Shown: piece by piece, positions 18,693 to 29,653 of the stretch
How the letters are laid out: the number at the start of each line of letters is the position of its first letter
How positions within the stretch are numbered: position 1 is the first letter of the stretch
Assembly (NCBI GenBank): GCA_002862085.1
Contig: PKCK01000099.1
Coordinates: 19,490 to 83,489, forward strand
Origin: Planctomycetota bacterium
GTDB taxonomy: Bacteria > Planctomycetota > UBA1135 > GCA-002686595
Length of the DNA stretch: 64,000 nt
Direction: 5' to 3'
Made by a program: the position numbers and the translations under genes
Notes under the pieces: model-generated
What the model was told of the DNA's origin: nothing
Databases searched by the model: none
Seen by the model: only the letters and a program-made list of their open reading frames with translations

Positions 18693-19970
18693 TCACCGGA
18701 CGAGCATCGGCCGGAGCCAATCGGCGCGGTCGAGGGTGAAGGGCCCGGCTGGGTCCACCTCGAGCACGAGCTTCGACACGCCCTCGAGATCCATGGCCGA
18801 GGGGCGCTGCGCGGGCGCGCCGGCGCGCACGACGTCGCTCTGCCAGAGGAGCTCGCCGTCGCCGAGGACGCGGAAGCGCACGGCCCCGGCGCTGCCGGCC
18901 TTGGCGCCCGTGTCGTCCACGCCGCAGCGCACCCGGAACTGCGTCCACCCGGCGCCTTCCAGGTCCCACTCGAGGCGGCTGGGCGCATGCACGCCCATCC
19001 CGCGGGAGTAGGTCCGCCCTGCGACGACAAGGGGCCCACCGCGCACGTTGCGGTCCACGCGCATGGGCCACGCGAAACCGAGATCGTCGCCGAAGAGCGA
19101 GGTCGGTGCCTCTGTCGAGGGAGCGAGATCCCCGAGGAATCGGAACGAACCGTCGTCCAAGGCCACCTCGGACACGACGCGTCCCGGCAGCGAGACCTCG
19201 GCGCCCTCGCCCAGCGCGATGTCCACGCCCTCGGTCGGTCCGACGATGCGGCGGAGCCGGCCGCTGAGGCGACCACCGCCGCGCAGGGAGACAGCCACGG
19301 GCTCGCCGGACAGGGCCGCGGGCTCCTCGCCCTCCTCTTCGTCGAGGGCGGTGATGAACAGGGCGGCCACGCGATCCCACGCGAAGGTCCGCGCGCCCAG
19401 GCGCTCGTCCTCGAAGGTGACGCCTTGGTCGGTGAAGGCCTCGACGAAGCCCTGGGCGAGATCGAGGCTGCCCGAGGCGACGAGGAAGAGGCGGTCGCCG
19501 TCCGACCCGGGGCCCGGCGTGCTGGTGACGCCGTCCGGGATGCGCCCGGGAAACACCATCGAGCTGATCGCGTCGATCGTGAGATCCAGGGCGACCCCGC
19601 CGCGAAGCTCCACCCCGAGCAGATCGCCGTCGCCGCCGCGCACGGCGCCGGCGAGTCGGTCACCGCCCGCGAGCTCGAAGGAGCACAGGTCCTCCGGCGC
19701 GATTCGAGCGCCGAGTGCCGTGCCCGACGGGACGCCCTCGAAGTGCACGAAGGCCGCGCCGATGGCGGCGAGGCTCGTGATGGGGCCAGCCCCGCCGGGC
19801 CGCGCCTCCCGCTTGCCGTCGAGCCCCTCGACGACGAGCCGCGGCTCGGCGCCGTCCTCCTGGGGACCGGGTCCCGAGGCGGCGGGCTGAACGAGCGGTC
19901 CGGCTGCTGCGGGAGCAGCGAGGCCGACGGAGAGGAGGGTGGCCCGGGCGGCGAGAGAGCGCGGCGTCAT
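18693..19970 (-). CDS. secreted NPCBM/NEW2-domain-like protein
   Basis: Signal peptide MTPRSLAARATLLSVGLAAPAAAG; C-terminal YSRGMGVHAPSRLEWDLEGAGWTQFRVRCGVDDT...LVLEVDPAGPFTLDRADWLRPML. Confidence 0.75.
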   Translation of the reverse strand: MTPRSLAARATLLSVGLAAPAAAGPLVQPAASGPGPQEDGAEPRLVVEGLDGKREARPGGAGPITSLAAIGAAFVHFEGVPSGTALGARIAPEDLCSFELAGGDRLAGAVRGGDGDLLGVELRGGVALDLTIDAISSMVFPGRIPDGVTSTPGPGSDGDRLFLVASGSLDLAQGFVEAFTDQGVTFEDERLGARTFAWDRVAALFITALDEEEGEEPAALSGEPVAVSLRGGGRLSGRLRRIVGPTEGVDIALGEGAEVSLPGRVVSEVALDDGSFRFLGDLAPSTEAPTSLFGDDLGFAWPMRVDRNVRGGPLVVAGRTYSRGMGVHAPSRLEWDLEGAGWTQFRVRCGVDDTGAKAGSAGAVRFRVLGDGELLWQSDVVRAGAPAQRPSAMDLEGVSKLVLEVDPAGPFTLDRADWLRPMLVR

Positions 19971-20038
19971 GGACGGAAGGTAGCCCACGGGGGGCGTCGC
20001 CGTGAGATCGAAGTCCGCGGGAGAGCTGCCGCGTCGCC

Positions 20039-20590
20039 TCAGAGCTCGACCGGGATCAGATGAGGGACCTCCAGAGCCATGGCCTCGTCCCAGGAGATCC
20101 CGGATCGGCGGACGCGCAGCGCGCGAACCGGCCCGGCGTGGGCGATCACGAGGTGTCGCGTTCCCGGCGCGAGCTCGTCGGCCCAGGCCGCCACGCGGCG
20201 CTCGAGGGCGACGGCCGACTCGCCGCCGGGAGGGCCTTCCTCGATCCAGCGCTCCCCCCAGCGCGCGAGCGCCTCCGGCTCCGCGGCGTGGATCTCGTCC
20301 CACGAGCGTCCCTCGAACCCGCCGTGGTCGAGCTCCTGGAGACGGACGTCGACCCGATGCTCGAGGCCGAGCGCGTCCGCCACGATGCGCGCGGGTCCGT
20401 GGCAGCGCGCCAGCGGCGAGGACCAGACGGCGTCGAAGGCGCCGCTCAGGCCCTCCTGCACGAGCCGAGCGGCTTCCTCCGCTTGGACCTCGACGGTCAC
20501 GTCCGTCCGGCCGTAGCAGCGCCCCCGCCACTCCCCGGCCACGGCGGCGTGCCGCGCGGCCACGATCGTCGTCCCCGGCGGCGAGCTCAT
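20039..20590 (-). CDS. cobC: histidine phosphatase family protein, probable alpha-ribazole phosphatase
   Basis: ARHAAVAGEWRGRCYGRTDV, SSPLARCHGPARIVADALG, LQELDHGGFEGRSWDEI; linked to cobS and cobT. Confidence 0.75.
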   Translation of the reverse strand: MSSPPGTTIVAARHAAVAGEWRGRCYGRTDVTVEVQAEEAARLVQEGLSGAFDAVWSSPLARCHGPARIVADALGLEHRVDVRLQELDHGGFEGRSWDEIHAAEPEALARWGERWIEEGPPGGESAVALERRVAAWADELAPGTRHLVIAHAGPVRALRVRRSGISWDEAMALEVPHLIPVEL

Positions 20591-21387
20591 GGAACCAGCG
20601 CGAGGGCGAGCAACACGGAGATCTCCCCGCACTGCTCCTGAGCCCCGAGGAAGTCCCCCGTGATCCCGCCCGCGCGGACGTGGAAACGCCAGGCCGCGAA
20701 GGCCGCCACGGGCGCGATCGTCGAGAAGGCGACGACGAGTCCGAGGGCGGCGCTCGGTGCGAGGGCCGAGGCAGCCGCGACGAGGACCGCGCCGTGAACG
20801 CTCGCCACCAGTGCTTGGGGCAGGCCCGCCCGCACGATCGGACGACTCCGCGCGTGGGCCTCGTCGGTGACGTAGGGCATCAGCGCCATGAGCCAGACAG
20901 GCCCGACGCGCGCGAACACGTGGCTGCTGAGCATCGCCAGCACCAGGCCCCACGCGGCGCTCTCGTGGAGCCTGCCCGGCGCTGCGAGCTCGCACAGCAG
21001 GGCCGCGCGCAGTCCGACCGAGAGGACGAGCGCCAGCGCTCCGTACGTCCCGATGCGGCTGTCCTTGAGGATCTCCAGCAGCTTCGCTCGTTCGAAGATC
21101 GCGCCGCCGAGCGCGTCCGCCGTGTCGGCGAGGCCGTCCTCGTGGAACCCACCGGTCACGAGCATCGTCACCGCCAGCCCCACGAGCACGGCCGGCATCG
21201 GGCCCGCGCCCAGGCAGAGGACGGCAGCCACCGCGCCGAGGCCCCCCACGACGAGCCCGACGAGCGGCCCGTGGGCCGGCGCCCAGGCGTAGGCGCTGTC
21301 CGAGTAGGGATAACCGCCGAGAGGCAGGCGGCTGAGGAAGACGAAGGCCGCCCGCACGCCGCGGATCGCAGGGGGGAGGCCGCTCAC
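20587..21387 (-). CDS. cobS: adenosylcobinamide-GDP ribazoletransferase
   Basis: FLSRLPLGGYPYSDSAYAWAPAHGPLVGLVVGG, TGGFHEDGLADTADALGG, KDSRIGTYGALAL; GTG start, overlap with cobT stop. Confidence 0.9.
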   Translation of the reverse strand: MSGLPPAIRGVRAAFVFLSRLPLGGYPYSDSAYAWAPAHGPLVGLVVGGLGAVAAVLCLGAGPMPAVLVGLAVTMLVTGGFHEDGLADTADALGGAIFERAKLLEILKDSRIGTYGALALVLSVGLRAALLCELAAPGRLHESAAWGLVLAMLSSHVFARVGPVWLMALMPYVTDEAHARSRPIVRAGLPQALVASVHGAVLVAAASALAPSAALGLVVAFSTIAPVAAFAAWRFHVRAGGITGDFLGAQEQCGEISVLLALALVP

Positions 21388-22457
21388 TCCGCAGCGGACT
21401 CCCCGCCGCCGGGCCCGCCTTCGAGCCCGGCGTCGTCGAAGGTCGCCATGTCGCCGTGGAGGCGCACGGCGAGCTCCACGAGGCCGTAGGCCGCGAGAGC
21501 CCCGCTGCCTTCGCCGAGGCGGAGGCCGAGATCCAGAAGAGGGCGCGCCGAGAGAGCCTCGAGCAGGATCGCGTGGCCGGGCTCTCCGGATCGGTGCCCG
21601 AAGACCAGGTGCTGGCGGAGCGCAGGCTGCGCGCGCACGGCGGCGAGGAGCGCCGCCGTGACGATGAAACCGTCCACGATGATCGCCGCGCCGGTCTCCC
21701 GGGCGGCGTCGGCAGCGCCGGCGATCGCCACGAGCTCGCGACCCCCGACGCGGCGCAGGATCTCGAATGGCGATTCGTCGCCGTCGAGCCGTGCCAAGGC
21801 GTCCCTCACCACCTCGGCCTTGAGGGCGACTCCCGCCTCGTCGAGTCCCGTGCCCGGGCCGACCATTCGCTCGGCGGGGAGCCCGAGGAGCGCCGCGGCC
21901 ACCGCGCTCGAGGGTGTGGTGTTCCCGATCCCCATCTCGCCGAGGAGGAGCACCTTGGCGGGGCGGTCCAAGCCGAGCACGGCGCTGCGCCCGGCCTCGT
22001 AGCAGGCCTCGAAGAGCTCCGAGGACATCGCGTCCTCGACGCGAAGATCGCCGGCCTGGATCTCGGCCGAGGGGTGCCTCACGACGCGGGCAGAGGACGT
22101 GGAGGGCGGCAGCTCGTAGGGCGTCGACACGCCGACGTCGTGGACCTCGAGCGGGATCCCATGGCACTTCGACGCGACGGAGGCAGCAGCCCCGCCGACG
22201 GCGAGGTTCACGACCATCCCGGCCGTGATCGACGCGGGGTAGGCGGCGACTCCGTGGCGGACCACGGGGTGATCGGCGGCGAAGATGAGCGCCGCAGCCG
22301 GCCTCGCGACGGGGAGCTCCGCGCCCTGGATCTCGGCGAGGTCGAGCGCGACCTCCTCCAGGACCCGCAGGCTGCCGGGCGGCTTGGTGAGCTGGGCTTG
22401 CCGGTCGGCGGCGGCCTGGCGGGCTTCGTGATTCCTGCCGGAGGGGGGGGAGGACAT
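21384..22457 (-). CDS. cobT: nicotinate-nucleotide-dimethylbenzimidazole phosphoribosyltransferase
   Basis: LTKPPGSLRVLEEVALDLAEIQG, FAADHPVVRHGVAAYP, LLGEMGIGNTTPSSAVAAALLG, DGFIVTAAL. Confidence 0.93.
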   Translation of the reverse strand: MSSPPSGRNHEARQAAADRQAQLTKPPGSLRVLEEVALDLAEIQGAELPVARPAAALIFAADHPVVRHGVAAYPASITAGMVVNLAVGGAAASVASKCHGIPLEVHDVGVSTPYELPPSTSSARVVRHPSAEIQAGDLRVEDAMSSELFEACYEAGRSAVLGLDRPAKVLLLGEMGIGNTTPSSAVAAALLGLPAERMVGPGTGLDEAGVALKAEVVRDALARLDGDESPFEILRRVGGRELVAIAGAADAARETGAAIIVDGFIVTAALLAAVRAQPALRQHLVFGHRSGEPGHAILLEALSARPLLDLGLRLGEGSGALAAYGLVELAVRLHGDMATFDDAGLEGGPGGGESAAE

Positions 22458-23099
22458 GGCTGGAGAACGTCTCTGTTGAAGCCGGGAGGCGAGGAGGTGG
22501 TGGGCGGACAGCACCGCGACGGTGAAGCGGACCGGAAAGATACGGATTGCCACCCGTCCGAGGATCGGGCGGAGGTCACGGTGTCCGACGTTCAGGAAGA
22601 GGCCGGCCGACGACGGCGTTCGGTCGAGGAGAGCGCCGATGGCAGGCCGCCCCCACTCGCCGACGCCCTCCGCCGGGCCGTCATCCCGGCGCGCCCTCGG
22701 TCAAATCGGCAGCCGTCACGAGAGCGCCCCACCCCCTCTGCCACTGTGGCAGCGGGGAGCGCTGCGCCGCCGGAGCCGCCCGGCTGAGCCGCGCACGCCG
22801 GCCCGCACGGCCCCGGGACAGCCATTCCGGCCCCTGAAATGCCGTTCCGACGCCGAGCGCGGACGCGCGACGCCGGGTCTTCGCAGCGCCTGACGGGTGC
22901 CGAGCATCTCGTGCGCGGCCACGGCACGCCCTTTGCTCCCGAACGTGGTCGCGGTCCGGACCTCCGACCCGCGCCCCCGTCGCCCACCACCGCATCCCTC
23001 GGTCACCGAGGCGCGGGCGGCGTCCCCGACACGACCACCGCGGCCGGCGACAGCGCCCGCCGCTCCTCCACCTCCGACCCAGCCCCCTCCAAGAGCCCC

Positions 23100-24764
23100 A
23101 TGGCCAAGCAGATGGTTTTCGAGTCCGACGCGCGCGAGGCGATCCTTCGCGGCGTCGACAAGCTCGCCAAGGCGGTCACCACGACCCTCGGCCCCCGCGG
23201 ACGCAACGCCGTCATCGACAAGGGCTGGGGAGCCCCCACCGTCACGAAGGACGGCGTCACCGTCGCAGAGGAGATCCAGCTCAAGGATCCCTACGAGCAG
23301 ATGGGCGCTCAGCTCGTCAAGGAGGTCGCCTCCAAGACCAGCGACGTGGCCGGTGACGGCACGACGACCGCCACGATGCTCACCCGCACCATCTTCGCGG
23401 GAGGCCTGAAGGCGATCACCGCGGGCGCTGCCCCCGCGCGTCTGAACGCGGGCATGCAGGACGCCGCCTCGAAGATCGCGGCCAAGCTGGAGCAGATGTC
23501 CAACAAGGTCGGCGGCAACGACGAGATCAAGCAGATCGCCACGATCTCGGCCAACAACGACCCGGCGGTCGGCAAGCTCATCGCCGACGCCATGAAGAAG
23601 GTCGGGAACGACGGGGTCATCACCGTCGAGGACGGCAAGAGCATGGACACCACCGTGGACGTGGTGGAGGGCATGCAGTTCGACCGAGGCTTCCTCTCGC
23701 CTCACTTCGTCACGAGCCCCGAGGACATGGAGGCGCAGTTCGAGAACGGACTCGTGCTCGTCCACGAGGGCAAGATCTCGAACGTCCAGAGCCTGCTCCC
23801 GATCCTCGAGTCGATCCGCGAGAGCGGCAAGTCACTGCTCATCCTGGCCGAGGACGTCGAGAACGACGCCCTCGCGACTCTCGTGGTCAACAAGATGAAC
23901 GGCGTCCTGAAGGTCTGCGCGGTCAAGGCGCCCGGCTACGGCGATCGTCGCAAGCAGATGCTCCTCGACATCGCCGCGCTCACCGGCGCCACGGCGATCA
24001 TGAAGGACACCGGCATGGAGCTCGAGCAGGTGACCCCGCAGCACCTCGGCAGCGCCCGCCGCATCACCGTCTCCAGCGACGCCACCACCATGGTCGGCGG
24101 CAAGGGCCGCAAGGAGGACGTCGCCGCGCGCGTCGGCCAGATCCGCGGCGAGATCGAGACGACCACCTCCGACTACGATCGCGAGAAGCTCCAGGAGCGC
24201 CTCGCGAAGCTGACGGGCGGGATCGCACAGATCAACGTCGGCGGCGCCACCGACACCGAGGTGAAGGAGCGCAAGGCCCTCATCGAGGACGCCCTTCACG
24301 CCACCCGCGCGGCCGTCGAGGAGGGCGTCCTGCCCGGCGGCGGAGTCGGGCTCCTGCGCGCTCGCGGCGCGGCCCTCGACCTGAAGCTGCGCGACGACGT
24401 CGACTACAACCTCGGCATCGACACGCTCCACGACGCTCTCGCCGGTCCGATCACCCAGATCGCCGAGAACGCCGGCTTCGACGGCGCGGTCGTGGCCCAC
24501 AAGGTCACCAAGGAACGCAAGCAGAGCTTCGGCTTCAACGCTCTGACGGGCGAGTACGGAGACATGGTCGACATGGGCATCATCGACCCGGCCAAGGTCA
24601 CCAAGTCCGCGCTCCAGAACGCCGTCAGCGTCGCCACGCTGCTGCTGACCACCGACGCGCTGATCGCCAACAAGCCCGATCCGACCCCCGCGGCCCCCGG
24701 CGGCGGTGACATGGACGGAATGGGCGGCATGGACGACATGGGAATGGGGGGCATGGGCTTCTGA
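23100..24764 (+). CDS. groL: chaperonin GroEL, first copy, with GGM-type tail
   Basis: [42 protein letters not shown]...[13 protein letters not shown]-terminus [20 protein letters not shown]. Confidence 0.96.
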   Translation: MAKQMVFESDAREAILRGVDKLAKAVTTTLGPRGRNAVIDKGWGAPTVTKDGVTVAEEIQLKDPYEQMGAQLVKEVASKTSDVAGDGTTTATMLTRTIFAGGLKAITAGAAPARLNAGMQDAASKIAAKLEQMSNKVGGNDEIKQIATISANNDPAVGKLIADAMKKVGNDGVITVEDGKSMDTTVDVVEGMQFDRGFLSPHFVTSPEDMEAQFENGLVLVHEGKISNVQSLLPILESIRESGKSLLILAEDVENDALATLVVNKMNGVLKVCAVKAPGYGDRRKQMLLDIAALTGATAIMKDTGMELEQVTPQHLGSARRITVSSDATTMVGGKGRKEDVAARVGQIRGEIETTTSDYDREKLQERLAKLTGGIAQINVGGATDTEVKERKALIEDALHATRAAVEEGVLPGGGVGLLRARGAALDLKLRDDVDYNLGIDTLHDALAGPITQIAENAGFDGAVVAHKVTKERKQSFGFNALTGEYGDMVDMGIIDPAKVTKSALQNAVSVATLLLTTDALIANKPDPTPAAPGGGDMDGMGGMDDMGMGGMGF

Positions 24765-24841
24765 GCCGCTCCTGAATTCCGACGCCTCCCGAAGGCACTC
24801 CCCCACCACCCGACGCACAACCACACACCCCACTCAACGAC

Positions 24842-26443
24842 ATGGCCAAGCAGATCATGTTCGACGACGCCGCCCGTCAGAAGATGAAGGTCGGCATCGA
24901 GAAGCTCGCGAAGACCGTTCGCGTCACCCTCGGCCCCGCCGGGCGCAACGTCATCCTCCAGAAGAGCTTCGGCTCCCCGCACGTCACCAAGGACGGCGTC
25001 TCCGTCGCCAAGGAGATCGAGCACGTCGATCCCTTCGAGAACATGGGCGCCAAGCTCGTGCTCGAGGTCGCCAACAAGACCAACGACGTCGCTGGTGACG
25101 GCACCACCACCGCCACGGTGCTCGCGTCGGCCATCTTCAACGAGGGCCTCAAGTACGCGACCACCGGCGTCTCCACCATCGAGCTGCGCAACGGCATCGA
25201 CAAGGCCGTCGACAACGCGATCGCCTCGCTCGAGGGCCAGAGCCGCAAGGTGAAGACGAAGGCCGACAAGGCCGCCGTCGCGACCATCAGCGCGAACAAC
25301 GACCCCGAAACGGGTGAGCTCCTCGCCGAGGCCTTCGACAAGGTCGGCGACGAGGGCGTCATCACCGTCGAGGAGAACAAGGGCGTCGAGACCATCCTCG
25401 ACCACGTCGAGGGTATGGAGTTCGACAAGGGCTATCTCTCGCCCTACTTCGCGACCGACCTCTCCAAGCTCGTCGCCGAGTACGAGAACGCGCAGATCCT
25501 CATCTGCAACAAGAAGATCTCGACCGTCCGCGAGCTCGTTCCGGCCCTCGAGGGCGCCATGCGCAGCGGCGCGCCGCTCCTCATCATCGCCGAGGACATC
25601 GAGGGTGAGGCCCTGACGGCGCTGGTCATCAATCGCCTCAAGAACGTGCTCAACGTCGTCGCGGTGAAGGCCCCGGGCTTCGGCGAGCGCCGCAAGAGCT
25701 ATCTCGAGGACATCGCCGCCCTCACCGGCGGCGTCGCCATCACCGACGAGATCGGGATCCAGCTCGAGAACGTCACCGAGGAGCACTTCGGCCGCGCCAA
25801 GCGCATCGTCGTCTCCAAGGACGCCACCACCATCGTCGAGGGAGCGGGCAAGAAGAAGGACGTGAAGGAGCGCGCCGCGCAGATCCGCGTCCAGATCGAC
25901 AAGACCAGCTCGGACTACGACAAGGAGAAGCTCGAGGAGCGCCTCGCAAAGCTCACGGCCGGCGTCGCGGTCATCAAGGTCGGCGGCAAGACCGAGGCCG
26001 AGATGAAGGAGAAGAAGGACCGCGTCGAGGACGCACTCAACGCGACTCGCGCCGCCATCCAGGAGGGCATCGTCCCCGGCGGTGGCACCGCGCTCCTCCG
26101 CGCGTGCGAGGCTGTGGCCGAGGGCCGCTACAAGGGCGACGAGAAGTTCGGCGCCCAGATCGTCGAGCGCGCGCTCCAGGCCCCGATCCGCCAGATCGCC
26201 GAGAACGCCGGCGTGGACGGGTCCGTGGTCGCCGAGACGGTGCGCGAGAAGGGCAAGAGCATCGGCTACAACGCCCTCACCAGCGAGTACGAGGACATGT
26301 TCAAGGCCGGCGTCATCGACCCCGCGAAGGTCGTGCGCACCGCGCTCCAGAACGCCGCCTCGATCTCGGGTCTGCTCCTGACGACGGACTCGATGATCAC
26401 CGACATCAAGGACGACGAGACCATCGAGGGCTCCGTCGCCTGA
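24842..26443 (+). CDS. groL: chaperonin GroEL, second copy, without GGM tail
   Basis: [59 protein letters not shown]; ends [10 protein letters not shown]. Confidence 0.96.
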   Translation: MAKQIMFDDAARQKMKVGIEKLAKTVRVTLGPAGRNVILQKSFGSPHVTKDGVSVAKEIEHVDPFENMGAKLVLEVANKTNDVAGDGTTTATVLASAIFNEGLKYATTGVSTIELRNGIDKAVDNAIASLEGQSRKVKTKADKAAVATISANNDPETGELLAEAFDKVGDEGVITVEENKGVETILDHVEGMEFDKGYLSPYFATDLSKLVAEYENAQILICNKKISTVRELVPALEGAMRSGAPLLIIAEDIEGEALTALVINRLKNVLNVVAVKAPGFGERRKSYLEDIAALTGGVAITDEIGIQLENVTEEHFGRAKRIVVSKDATTIVEGAGKKKDVKERAAQIRVQIDKTSSDYDKEKLEERLAKLTAGVAVIKVGGKTEAEMKEKKDRVEDALNATRAAIQEGIVPGGGTALLRACEAVAEGRYKGDEKFGAQIVERALQAPIRQIAENAGVDGSVVAETVREKGKSIGYNALTSEYEDMFKAGVIDPAKVVRTALQNAASISGLLLTTDSMITDIKDDETIEGSVA

Positions 26444-26492
26444 TCCCTCGGCCGGCCCGGGCCACCGCCCGCCCGCCGGCCGGGCCGCTCCC

Positions 26493-26526
26493 GAGGGCGG
26501 CGGAGCGCCTGCGCTCCGCCGCCCTC
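26493..26526 (+). terminator. strong hairpin between groEL2 and dnaJ
   Basis: GAGGGCGGCGGAGCGC-CT-GCGCTCCGCCGCCCTC, 16-bp perfect inverted repeat. Confidence 0.6.
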
Positions 26527-26560
26527 GTCTCTCCCACCGGCCCTCCGCACCTCCCACCGC

Positions 26561-27691
26561 ATGGCATCCAAGCGCGACTTCTACGAGGTCCTCGGCGTCT
26601 CCAAGGACGCGAGCGCGGCCGACATCAAGAAGGCGTACCGAAAGCTCGCGCTTCAGTACCACCCGGATCAGAACCCCGACGATGCGGGCGCGGAGGCGAA
26701 GTTCAAAGAGGCCGCCGAGGCCTACGACGTCCTCTCGGATGACGGCAAGCGCCAGCGCTACGATCAGTTCGGCCACCAGGCGTTCGCCGGCGGCGCGAGC
26801 GGCGGCGGCGGCGGGTTCACGAACGTCGAGGACATCTTCTCGGCCTTCGGCGACATCTTCGGCGGCGCCGGCGGGGCCTTCGGGAGCATGTTCGGCGGCG
26901 GCGGAGGCCGACGACGCGGCCCTCGCCGCGGCCGTGACCTGCGCATCGTGCTCGAACTGACTCTCGAGGAGATCGACCAGGGTGTCACGAAGACGGTCGC
27001 TCTGAAGCGCCTCGACATCTGCGACACGTGCGACGGCACCGGAGCGCGCCCGGGCACGTCGAAGATCACGTGCAGGACATGCGGTGGCACCGGTCAGGTC
27101 ACGCGCAGCGCGGGGTTCTTCCAGATGGCCAGCCCCTGCCCGGCGTGCCACGGCACCGGCGAGATCATCGAACACCCGTGCCAGGACTGCTCCGGCAGCG
27201 GCACGGTCCAGAAACGCAAGGAGATCGAGATCAAGGTCCCGGCCGGCGTCGAGGAGGGCGTCCAGCTGCGCGTCACGGGCGAGGGCGACGCAGGTCCGGA
27301 GGGCGCTCCCCGCGGCGACCTCTACTGCGTGATCCGCGAGAAGGAGCACAGGGCGTTCCAGCGCTCCGGCCCGGACGTGCTGACCGAGGTCCCCTTCTCC
27401 TTCGCGCAGCTCGCCCTCGGTGACAAGGTCGAGATCCCGACCCTGCGCGGCAAGGTCGAGATGACCGTCCCCGCGGGCACCCAGAGCGGCAAGGTCTTCC
27501 GACTCCGTGGCCAAGGCCTTCCGCGCCTCGAGGGCCGCGGCAAGGGCGATCAGCTCGTGCGCGTCTTCTGCGAGATCCCGAACAAACTGACCGACCGCCA
27601 GGAGGAGATCCTGCGCGAGTTCCAGGAGATCGACGGTGAGCAGACCGGCAAGAAGTCGTTCTTCGATCGCGTCACCGAGTACTTCACGTGA
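26561..27691 (+). CDS. dnaJ: molecular chaperone DnaJ
   Basis: J-domain [40 protein letters not shown]-rich region, four CxxCxGxG-type zinc motifs. Confidence 0.97.
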   Translation: MASKRDFYEVLGVSKDASAADIKKAYRKLALQYHPDQNPDDAGAEAKFKEAAEAYDVLSDDGKRQRYDQFGHQAFAGGASGGGGGFTNVEDIFSAFGDIFGGAGGAFGSMFGGGGGRRRGPRRGRDLRIVLELTLEEIDQGVTKTVALKRLDICDTCDGTGARPGTSKITCRTCGGTGQVTRSAGFFQMASPCPACHGTGEIIEHPCQDCSGSGTVQKRKEIEIKVPAGVEEGVQLRVTGEGDAGPEGAPRGDLYCVIREKEHRAFQRSGPDVLTEVPFSFAQLALGDKVEIPTLRGKVEMTVPAGTQSGKVFRLRGQGLPRLEGRGKGDQLVRVFCEIPNKLTDRQEEILREFQEIDGEQTGKKSFFDRVTEYFT

Positions 27692-28314
27692 TCCAAATGG
27701 CCTTCGGCAAGCGCAAGAAGAAGGACGAGACCATGCACGAGACCAGCCAGACCTCGGAGAGCGCCGAGGAGCAGGCGGGCGCCGAGGCGCCCGCGGAGCC
27801 GCCCACGCCCGAGGACGAGCTCGAAGCCGCGCACGCGGAGCGCGATGCGTTCGAGCAGAAGTGGCTGCGCGCCCAGGCGGACTTCCAGAACCTCCGTCGG
27901 CGCACGGCGGAGGACATCGACGCGGCCGTGGGCCGCGCGAAGTCCGAGGTCCTCGCCGAGGCGATCACCGTCCTCGACTACCTCGACATGGCCCTCGCCG
28001 CGCCGGTCACCACCGACGAGGCGAAGAACCTCAAGATCGGCGTCGAGATGACCCGCGGCCAGCTCCAGGGGCTGTTCGATCGGCTCGACGTGAAGCCCAT
28101 CGTGGCCGAGGGGACCTTCGATCCGGCGCTGCACCAGGCCGTGTCCACCGTCGAGACCGAGGAGCACGGTCCTGGCGAGATCGTCGAGGTCGTGCGCGGG
28201 GGCTGGTGCATGGGCGAGACGGTCCTGCGCTACGCCCAGGTCCGGGTGGCCGCGGCCCTCGAGGCCGAGGAGACCGCGGAGACCGAAGAGGAACCGTCCG
28301 ACGGCGGGGAGTGA
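27688..28314 (+). CDS. grpE: nucleotide exchange factor GrpE
   Basis: [25 protein letters not shown]...[47 protein letters not shown] start at 27688 or ATG at 27697. Confidence 0.9.
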   Translation: MIQMAFGKRKKKDETMHETSQTSESAEEQAGAEAPAEPPTPEDELEAAHAERDAFEQKWLRAQADFQNLRRRTAEDIDAAVGRAKSEVLAEAITVLDYLDMALAAPVTTDEAKNLKIGVEMTRGQLQGLFDRLDVKPIVAEGTFDPALHQAVSTVETEEHGPGEIVEVVRGGWCMGETVLRYAQVRVAAALEAEETAETEEEPSDGGE

Positions 28315-28318
28315 ACCG

Positions 28319-28567
28319 GTGCCGACCTACGACTACGCGTGCGAGGCCTGCGGGCACACCTTCGAGGAGTTCCAGATGATGAGCGACCCGGTGCTCCGCA
28401 AGTGTCCCCGGTGCGGGGAGTCGAAGCTCCAGCGCCTCATCGGTGGCGGGGCTGGCTTCCTCTTCAAGGGATCCGGCTATCACGTCACCGACTACCGGTC
28501 CAAGTCCTACGAGGACGGCAAGAAGGCCGACTCGAAGTCCGGCAGTGGCCCTCCGGAGCCCGCCTGA
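28319..28567 (+). CDS. FmdB-family zinc-ribbon protein
   Basis: MPTYDYACEACGHTFEEFQMMSDPVLRKCPRCGESKLQRLIGGGAGFLFKGSGYHVTDY. Confidence 0.9.
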   Translation: MPTYDYACEACGHTFEEFQMMSDPVLRKCPRCGESKLQRLIGGGAGFLFKGSGYHVTDYRSKSYEDGKKADSKSGSGPPEPA

Positions 28568-28613
28568 GGCAGCTGCTGACCGGCTCCGTGCGAGCCGACC
28601 ACTCCGCCGTTCC

Positions 28614-29453
28614 CTAGGGGAGCAGGCGCTCCTCGATCAGCCGCGCGATGGCATCGCCGCGGTGGTCCTCGATGACCTCGTCGGCCTCGGCGTGCACCTC
28701 CGGCAGGGCGTTGCCCATGGCGACGCCGAGCCCCGCCTCGCGCAGCATGGGGATGTCGTTGTCCGCGTCCCCCACGGCGATGACGCGCTCGGGCGGGATC
28801 CCGCGCGTCTCCGCGAGGAAACGCAGCGCCTCGGCTTTCCCACGGCAGGGCGCGTGGACGTCGATCGCGCTGTAGGGGTTCGTGCTGTGGCGCGGCAGGA
28901 CGGACAGCGGGAAGTGCGAGACGTAGATCGGGCCGCGCGCGACGGCCTCCAGCTCCCGCACCAGCGGCGTGGACCCGTCCTCGCCGCACTTCACCAGGAA
29001 GCTGAGACGGATCGTGTTCTCGCGCAGGAGGTCCGCGCGTTCCACGAACTGCATCCCGACGAATCCCTCGAAGTTACGGCGCTCCTCGTCCGAGCGCGGC
29101 GCCATGGCGAGCTTCTCGTCGGCGGTCATGACGATCATCTGGATCTCGCGCTCGGCGGCCCAGGCGTGGAGGCGCTCGTTGGTGCGGTTCGAGACGAGCC
29201 GCTCCTCGAGCATCCGGCCGCCGTCCGGGCACCAGATGGCGCAGCCGTTGAAGAGCACGACGGGCTCGCCGAGCTCGAGCGGAGCGACGACGGGCATGGC
29301 CAGGGCCTTCGAGCGACCGGTGACCACCATCACGGTCTTCCCGGCGTCCTGGGCGCGGCGCAGGGCCGTCAGGTTGCGCGGATCGACCGCCTCGTCCTGG
29401 CCGAGCAGGGTCCCGTCGAGGTCCAGCAAGATCGCGTCGTAGGAGTCGCGCAT
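28614..29453 (-). CDS. Cof-type HAD-IIB hydrolase
   Basis: DAILLDLDGTLLGQDEAVDPRNLTAL, VVTGRSKALAMP, VIAVGDADNDIPMLREAGLGVAMGNA. Confidence 0.9.
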   Translation of the reverse strand: MRDSYDAILLDLDGTLLGQDEAVDPRNLTALRRAQDAGKTVMVVTGRSKALAMPVVAPLELGEPVVLFNGCAIWCPDGGRMLEERLVSNRTNERLHAWAAEREIQMIVMTADEKLAMAPRSDEERRNFEGFVGMQFVERADLLRENTIRLSFLVKCGEDGSTPLVRELEAVARGPIYVSHFPLSVLPRHSTNPYSAIDVHAPCRGKAEALRFLAETRGIPPERVIAVGDADNDIPMLREAGLGVAMGNALPEVHAEADEVIEDHRGDAIARLIEERLLP

Positions 29454-29653
29454 CGGGGCGAAGATAGCGCCTCCCGTGCGGCCGATCTGCCCCCTGGTGG
29501 CCCTCCTCGCCGCCCTGGAGGAGCCAGAACGAGGTTCCGGAGGGGCCCCGGGGAGGCTTTCGGGCCGATCGAGGACGGGACCCGGCCGCCTCGGTCGATA
29601 TAGCCGTAGCGAGAGGGGCCGGACTCGGCCATCCTCGCGCCGAGTCACATCCC

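Noticed and set aside
22735-22765. Cobalamin-riboswitch-like string gccactgtggcagcggggagc
   Set aside because: It is on the plus strand toward groEL rather than toward cobT, and no matching B12-box follows; resemblance judged coincidental.
22458-23099. CIRCE (HrcA operator) upstream of groEL
   Set aside because: No TTAGCACTC-N9-GAGTGCTAA-like element was found by eye.
24404-27514. 1036-aa minus-strand ORF
   Set aside because: Antisense to groEL2 and dnaJ; Asp/Leu/Val/Ala-rich shadow of conserved coding sequence.
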